Source: CAZKTF01 sp964555565
GTDB taxonomy: Bacteria; Planctomycetota; JAJSAM01; JAKLKS01
NCBI GenBank assembly: GCA_964555565.1
Contig: CAZKTF010000082.1
Span: forward strand, 1 to 14,645
Direction: 5' to 3'
Length of the DNA stretch: 14,645 nt
In this document: one piece after another, positions 11,412-14,645 of the stretch
Layout of the letters: every line of letters starts with the position of its first letter
Position numbering within the stretch: the first letter of the stretch is position 1
Translations under genes and position numbers: made by a program
The notes under the pieces: generated by a model
Databases searched by the model: none
What the model was told of the DNA's origin: nothing
Seen by the model: only the letters and a program-made list of their open reading frames with translations

Positions 11412-14400
11412 ATGGAACGGACCTGGCAGGCCGACCGGCTCGAGGAGCTTCTCGCCCACCGGGCGTGGATCCGGCGGGTCGCCCGGGCGCTGGTCCTCGA
11501 CGACTCCCGGGCGGACGACCTCGAGCAGGAGGCCTTCCTGCGTGCGCTGCGGGGGCCCTCCCTCCGCTCGCCGAGGGCGTGGCTCGGGACGGTCCTCCGC
11601 AACGCGGCAGCCAACCTGGCCCGCGGGGAGAGGCGGCGGGCGCGCCACGAGGCATCCGCTCCACCGGCCCCGCCTCCTCCATCCCCTGCGGACCTCCTGG
11701 AGAGGGCCGAGGTAGTGGAGCAGGTCGCCCGGGCCGTGCGCGAGATGGAGGAGCCGCACCAGACCGTCGTCCTCCTCCGCTACTTCGAGGACCTCTCGCC
11801 TCCGCAGGTGGCGGCCCGGCTGGGCGTCCCCGTCGAGACGGTGCGCACGCGCCTGAAGCGGGCCCTCTCCCTGCTGAGGGAGCGCCTCGACGCGGAGGAG
11901 GGCGGCGGGAGGCGCCGGTGGATGGCGCTCCTCCTCCCGCTCGTACGCCGGGCCGTTCCAGGTCCTCCAGAGGCGGTCGCCGGGGGATCGGCCCTGGCCA
12001 TCGCCGCGGGGGTGCTGGCCATGGGCATCAAGACGAAGGCGGCCGTCGCGGTCGGGGTCCTGCTTGCGGCCGGGTTCGGGATCTGGTCTGCCTCGCGGGA
12101 GGAAGCGCCTCCGGCGCCCCGCGCCCGGCCGGACGCGCGCGGGGATTCGCAGGGCCCTCCCCGCGCCGCGGTCGCCCCTCCGCCACGGCCGGTCGCCCCG
12201 GGAGCGGATGCGACCGCGCTGCCGCCCGAGGCGGCCCCCCCCGCCAGGGCCACGGACGGCTTCGTCGTCCACGGGAAGGTCCTCGATGACGAAACGCGTC
12301 TCCCCGTGGAGGGTGTCTCGGTCCTCCTCGTGCATGAGTACCTCCGCAAGCCCGGAAAAGAAGCCACGGGCATGACAGCCACCGACGGCACCTTCCGGAT
12401 CGCGGGTGTGAAGGACGGGACGTTCGGCTCCATCGTCCTGCACGCGGAGGGCTATGCCGAGTCTCTCCAGGTCGCTCCCTGGCAAATCCCCGGGGGAGGC
12501 CTCGAGAAGGGGGACGCGGGGGAGCTCCGCCTCTACCGGGGGAGGACGATCACGGGTCGGGTCCTGGGCCCGGACGGCGCGACGCCGGTCCCGGGCGCGA
12601 GGATCTTCCTCTCCCGCCTGGGCGGGTCGTCGGGGGCCATGTGGGTCGGGAACGCGTTCGAACGGGGGAAGACGATCGCCGACGGGACCTTCGCGCTCGA
12701 GCGGGTGCCTCCGAGCCTGGGGTTCCCGTACACGCTGTTCGCGGTCGCTCCCGGGGGGATCGGCTGGACCAGGCTCCCCGCGGGCGCCGGCCGCGAGGAG
12801 ATCCCTCCCGTGGAGGTCCGCGTCGCTCCCCAGGGCGCCGCGACCGTCACCGTGAGGGACGAGGCCGGGAAACCCAGGGAGGGAGTCCGCCTGTTCGCCT
12901 CGCCCCGGTTCGAGCCCCTCGGGCCCCGCGCCGAGTGGGGGTCGGACCACGATGTCTGGGTGCAGGAAGGGACCGGCTTCGACGCGATCCTCGGCGCCTC
13001 CACCGACGCGTGGGGGATCGCCGAGTTCCCCTCTCTCCCGGTGACGGAGGGGGGTGCCCGGTACGACTTCGTCGCCTACGGCTCCGGTGGGAACAAGGCC
13101 TGGAAGGACGGCGTCGCGGTGCCCCAGGGGGGCCGGGCGCAGATCGACCTGGTCGTGGGCGAGGCCACTCTCTGGGCCATCGAAGGTCTCATCCGTGCGC
13201 AAGACGGCTCGCCGGTTGCCGACGCGCTCGTCCGTCCGGCCTGGGGACCCGCCGCGGTGCGCAGCGACCGGGAGGGGAAGTACCGGGTCACGGGGCTGGA
13301 GGCGGGCTGGGAGTTCATGAGGCTGGAGGTCGATGCGGCGGGGTTCGCCCCGGCGACCGCCGAGGTGCGGCGCAAGGGGCGGGAAGAAACTGCTTCCCAG
13401 GACATCCAGGTCGAGAGGGCAACTCCCCTCGCGGGGAAGGTCGTGGACCAGGCGGGAGTCCCCCTCGCGGGGATCGTGGTGACGCCGATGCGAAGCGACA
13501 CGACGACCCGCCTCCCCGGGGTGACCACGGGCGACGACGGAGGTTTCTCGTTCCCGAAGGCGACGGCCGGGGAGTGGAGCCTGAGCCTGATGCCGCCCCC
13601 GCCCTACGACGAGTGGGCCGCTGAGGAGACGATGCCTCTCGTCCGCGGGGGAGACAGGGACATCGTCGTCGTGCTCGCACGGGTGCCCGCGGGGAAGACC
13701 CGCCTCCTGGCGGAGGTCATCGACTCCGAGAACGGCGCACCGCTCACCGCGGAGGAGGTCATGCTGATCGGTGCGGAGCAGGCAAGTCTCCAGACGCGAT
13801 TGCCGAGCGCGACTCCCGCGATCTCGAGCGGGCGGGTCACGGCGGAGCGGGTCCAGCCGGGCAGGTGGCGCCTCTGGGTCCGGGTCCCCGGCAGGCCGCC
13901 CGCGGTGGCGGGCTTCGTGGCGCCCGAGGGCGGGGGGGACGTCCGGGTCCGGGTCCTCGTGGGGCGCCCCGCGAACATCAGGGGCCGGATGGATCTCCCC
14001 GAGGGGATGTCTCCGCCGCACATGGTCTTCCTCTCTCTGGCGGACGAGCGATCCCGGCCGTCCTGGGCTGTCTACCGGACACCGGGCACGATTGATGCGG
14101 CCTTCGTGGCGAGGGACGGTACGTTCCTGTTCGAGGGGGTGATGCCCGCCCGGTACCGGATCACAGCGGACGCCGGGCCATTCCTCGGCGAGGGAGTGGT
14201 GGAGGCTCCGTCGGGAGGGGAGGCGACGGTGACCGTCACCTTCCGCCGGGGCACGGCGCTGGAGTTTCGGCTCGCCGCGCCTAGCCCCTCGGACGTGGTG
14301 GTCTACGAGGTCTCCCACGAGGACGGTCCCTGGAAGACGATCATGCGCCTCGGAGGGGAGAAGGGCAGGGCGTCTCCCTACAAGGCCACGCTGCCGCCGG

Positions 14401-14540
14401 GACGCTGGCGATGGCGGGTCAGCTTCCCTGCCGACGGCTTCGCGGGGAGCGTGCGAGCGGCCGCGGAGCCTGTGGAAGGGGAGGCGACCCTCGCCGAGGG
14501 CGCGAGCGTGACCGTGACCGTCCCGGTCGTCCCGCGGTAG
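11412..14540 (+). CDS. Membrane-tethered ECF sigma factor fused to carboxypeptidase-regulatory-like repeats
   Basis: A 1042-residue fusion starting at ATG 11412, with CGGAG just upstream. Residues ~8-75 are sigma-70 region 2 (AWIRRVARALVLDDSRADDLEQEAFL, then SPRAWLGTVLRNAA) and ~100-160 are region 4 (DQTVVLLRYF-like EPHQTVVLLRYFEDLS, then PPQVAARLGVPVETVRTRLKRAL), the helix-turn-helix that reads the -35 box. Residues ~190-226 hold one or two hydrophobic segments (SALAIAAGVLAM, KTK, AAVAVGVLLAAGFGIWSA) that should anchor it in the membrane. A Pro/Ala-rich linker to ~280 follows. The remaining ~760 residues contain at least four or five beta-sandwich units of the carboxypeptidase-regulatory type (from residue 281: VHGKVLDDETRLPVEGVSVL; later ITGRVLGPDGATPVPGARIF, LAGKVVDQAGVPLAGIVVT). 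With a single helix the repeats would be extracytoplasmic, making this a one-piece signal-to-sigma device. No separate anti-sigma factor is encoded next to it. Confidence 0.92.
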   Translation: MERTWQADRLEELLAHRAWIRRVARALVLDDSRADDLEQEAFLRALRGPSLRSPRAWLGTVLRNAAANLARGERRRARHEASAPPAPPPPSPADLLERAEVVEQVARAVREMEEPHQTVVLLRYFEDLSPPQVAARLGVPVETVRTRLKRALSLLRERLDAEEGGGRRRWMALLLPLVRRAVPGPPEAVAGGSALAIAAGVLAMGIKTKAAVAVGVLLAAGFGIWSASREEAPPAPRARPDARGDSQGPPRAAVAPPPRPVAPGADATALPPEAAPPARATDGFVVHGKVLDDETRLPVEGVSVLLVHEYLRKPGKEATGMTATDGTFRIAGVKDGTFGSIVLHAEGYAESLQVAPWQIPGGGLEKGDAGELRLYRGRTITGRVLGPDGATPVPGARIFLSRLGGSSGAMWVGNAFERGKTIADGTFALERVPPSLGFPYTLFAVAPGGIGWTRLPAGAGREEIPPVEVRVAPQGAATVTVRDEAGKPREGVRLFASPRFEPLGPRAEWGSDHDVWVQEGTGFDAILGASTDAWGIAEFPSLPVTEGGARYDFVAYGSGGNKAWKDGVAVPQGGRAQIDLVVGEATLWAIEGLIRAQDGSPVADALVRPAWGPAAVRSDREGKYRVTGLEAGWEFMRLEVDAAGFAPATAEVRRKGREETASQDIQVERATPLAGKVVDQAGVPLAGIVVTPMRSDTTTRLPGVTTGDDGGFSFPKATAGEWSLSLMPPPPYDEWAAEETMPLVRGGDRDIVVVLARVPAGKTRLLAEVIDSENGAPLTAEEVMLIGAEQASLQTRLPSATPAISSGRVTAERVQPGRWRLWVRVPGRPPAVAGFVAPEGGGDVRVRVLVGRPANIRGRMDLPEGMSPPHMVFLSLADERSRPSWAVYRTPGTIDAAFVARDGTFLFEGVMPARYRITADAGPFLGEGVVEAPSGGEATVTVTFRRGTALEFRLAAPSPSDVVVYEVSHEDGPWKTIMRLGGEKGRASPYKATLPPGRWRWRVSFPADGFAGSVRAAAEPVEGEATLAEGASVTVTVPVVPR

Positions 14541-14622
14541 GACCCGCCCTCTTCCGCCGGGACGCCGCGCGGGCCGGGGAGTCCGGGCAGCCCGGGTGCA
14601 TGACCGTACTTGCGAGGTCCGC

Positions 14623-14637
14623 CGGCCGAAACGGCCG
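14623..14637. other. Perfect GC stem-loop at the window edge
   Basis: CGGCCG (14623-14628), AAA, CGGCCG (14632-14637) form a 6-bp stem. It lies 83 bp after the sigma factor stop, with no T-tract visible before the window ends. It could be a terminator or part of a following feature; the ~105 bases after 14540 contain no gene I can support. Confidence 0.3.
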
Positions 14638-14645
14638 TGAAGGTC

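Noticed and set aside
11397..14318. Minus-strand open frame of 973 codons opposite the sigma factor fusion
   Set aside because: The composition is low in complexity and rich in Arg/Pro/Gly, and the plus strand carries unmistakable sigma regions 2 and 4.

Overview
This is a very GC-rich window (sampled 60-base lines run at about 70-78% G+C in most genes) with strong G/C third-position bias. It probably comes from a planctomycete or a similar lineage. The reasons are an ECF sigma factor fused to a membrane anchor and a long carboxypeptidase-regulatory-like tail, a seven-repeat SBBP protein, a CHAT-domain protein, and a large exported LRR/HEAT-type protein. The taxonomic placement is an inference from gene style, not a sequence match.

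Layout. (1) 1-356: the 3' end of a CHAT-domain (caspase-like) protein. (2) 430-3477: an exported SBBP protein, predicted to form a seven-bladed propeller followed by a twofold beta-rich tail. (3) 3478-4431: a truncated tRNA-Ser relic, then a minus-strand toxin-antitoxin pair (RelE/ParE toxin first, Phd/YefM antitoxin second) behind a promoter covered by two 8-bp palindromes. (4) 4432-7157: an intact tRNA-Ser(UGA) followed at once by an exported LRR/Cys-motif/HEAT-like protein, and then an exact 55-bp copy of the 3' half of that tRNA. The gene is thus bracketed by tRNA-derived direct repeats, like a one-gene integrated islet. (5) 7212-7583, minus strand: a small three-helix membrane protein whose frame is interrupted by one in-frame TGA. 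(6) 7738-about 10959: tRNA-Ser(GCU), a tyrosine integrase with the full catalytic set, and a convergent two-gene operon (RNase D-like DEDDy exonuclease plus four-helix membrane protein) of clearly lower GC. This looks like a genomic island entered at a tRNA-Ser gene. (7) 10960-11217: a small cysteine-containing protein. (8) 11412-14540: the membrane-tethered ECF sigma factor fusion.

The common theme is repeated insertion at serine tRNA genes: one intact tRNA-Ser(UGA), one intact tRNA-Ser(GCU), one 5' fragment and one 3' fragment lie within 4.3 kb, interspersed with a TA module, an integrase and cargo genes. The best candidate for an undescribed system is the exonuclease plus membrane-protein pair beside the integrase. 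Next are the tRNA-bracketed single-gene islet and the small membrane protein with an internal TGA. None of these functions can be proven from this sequence alone.
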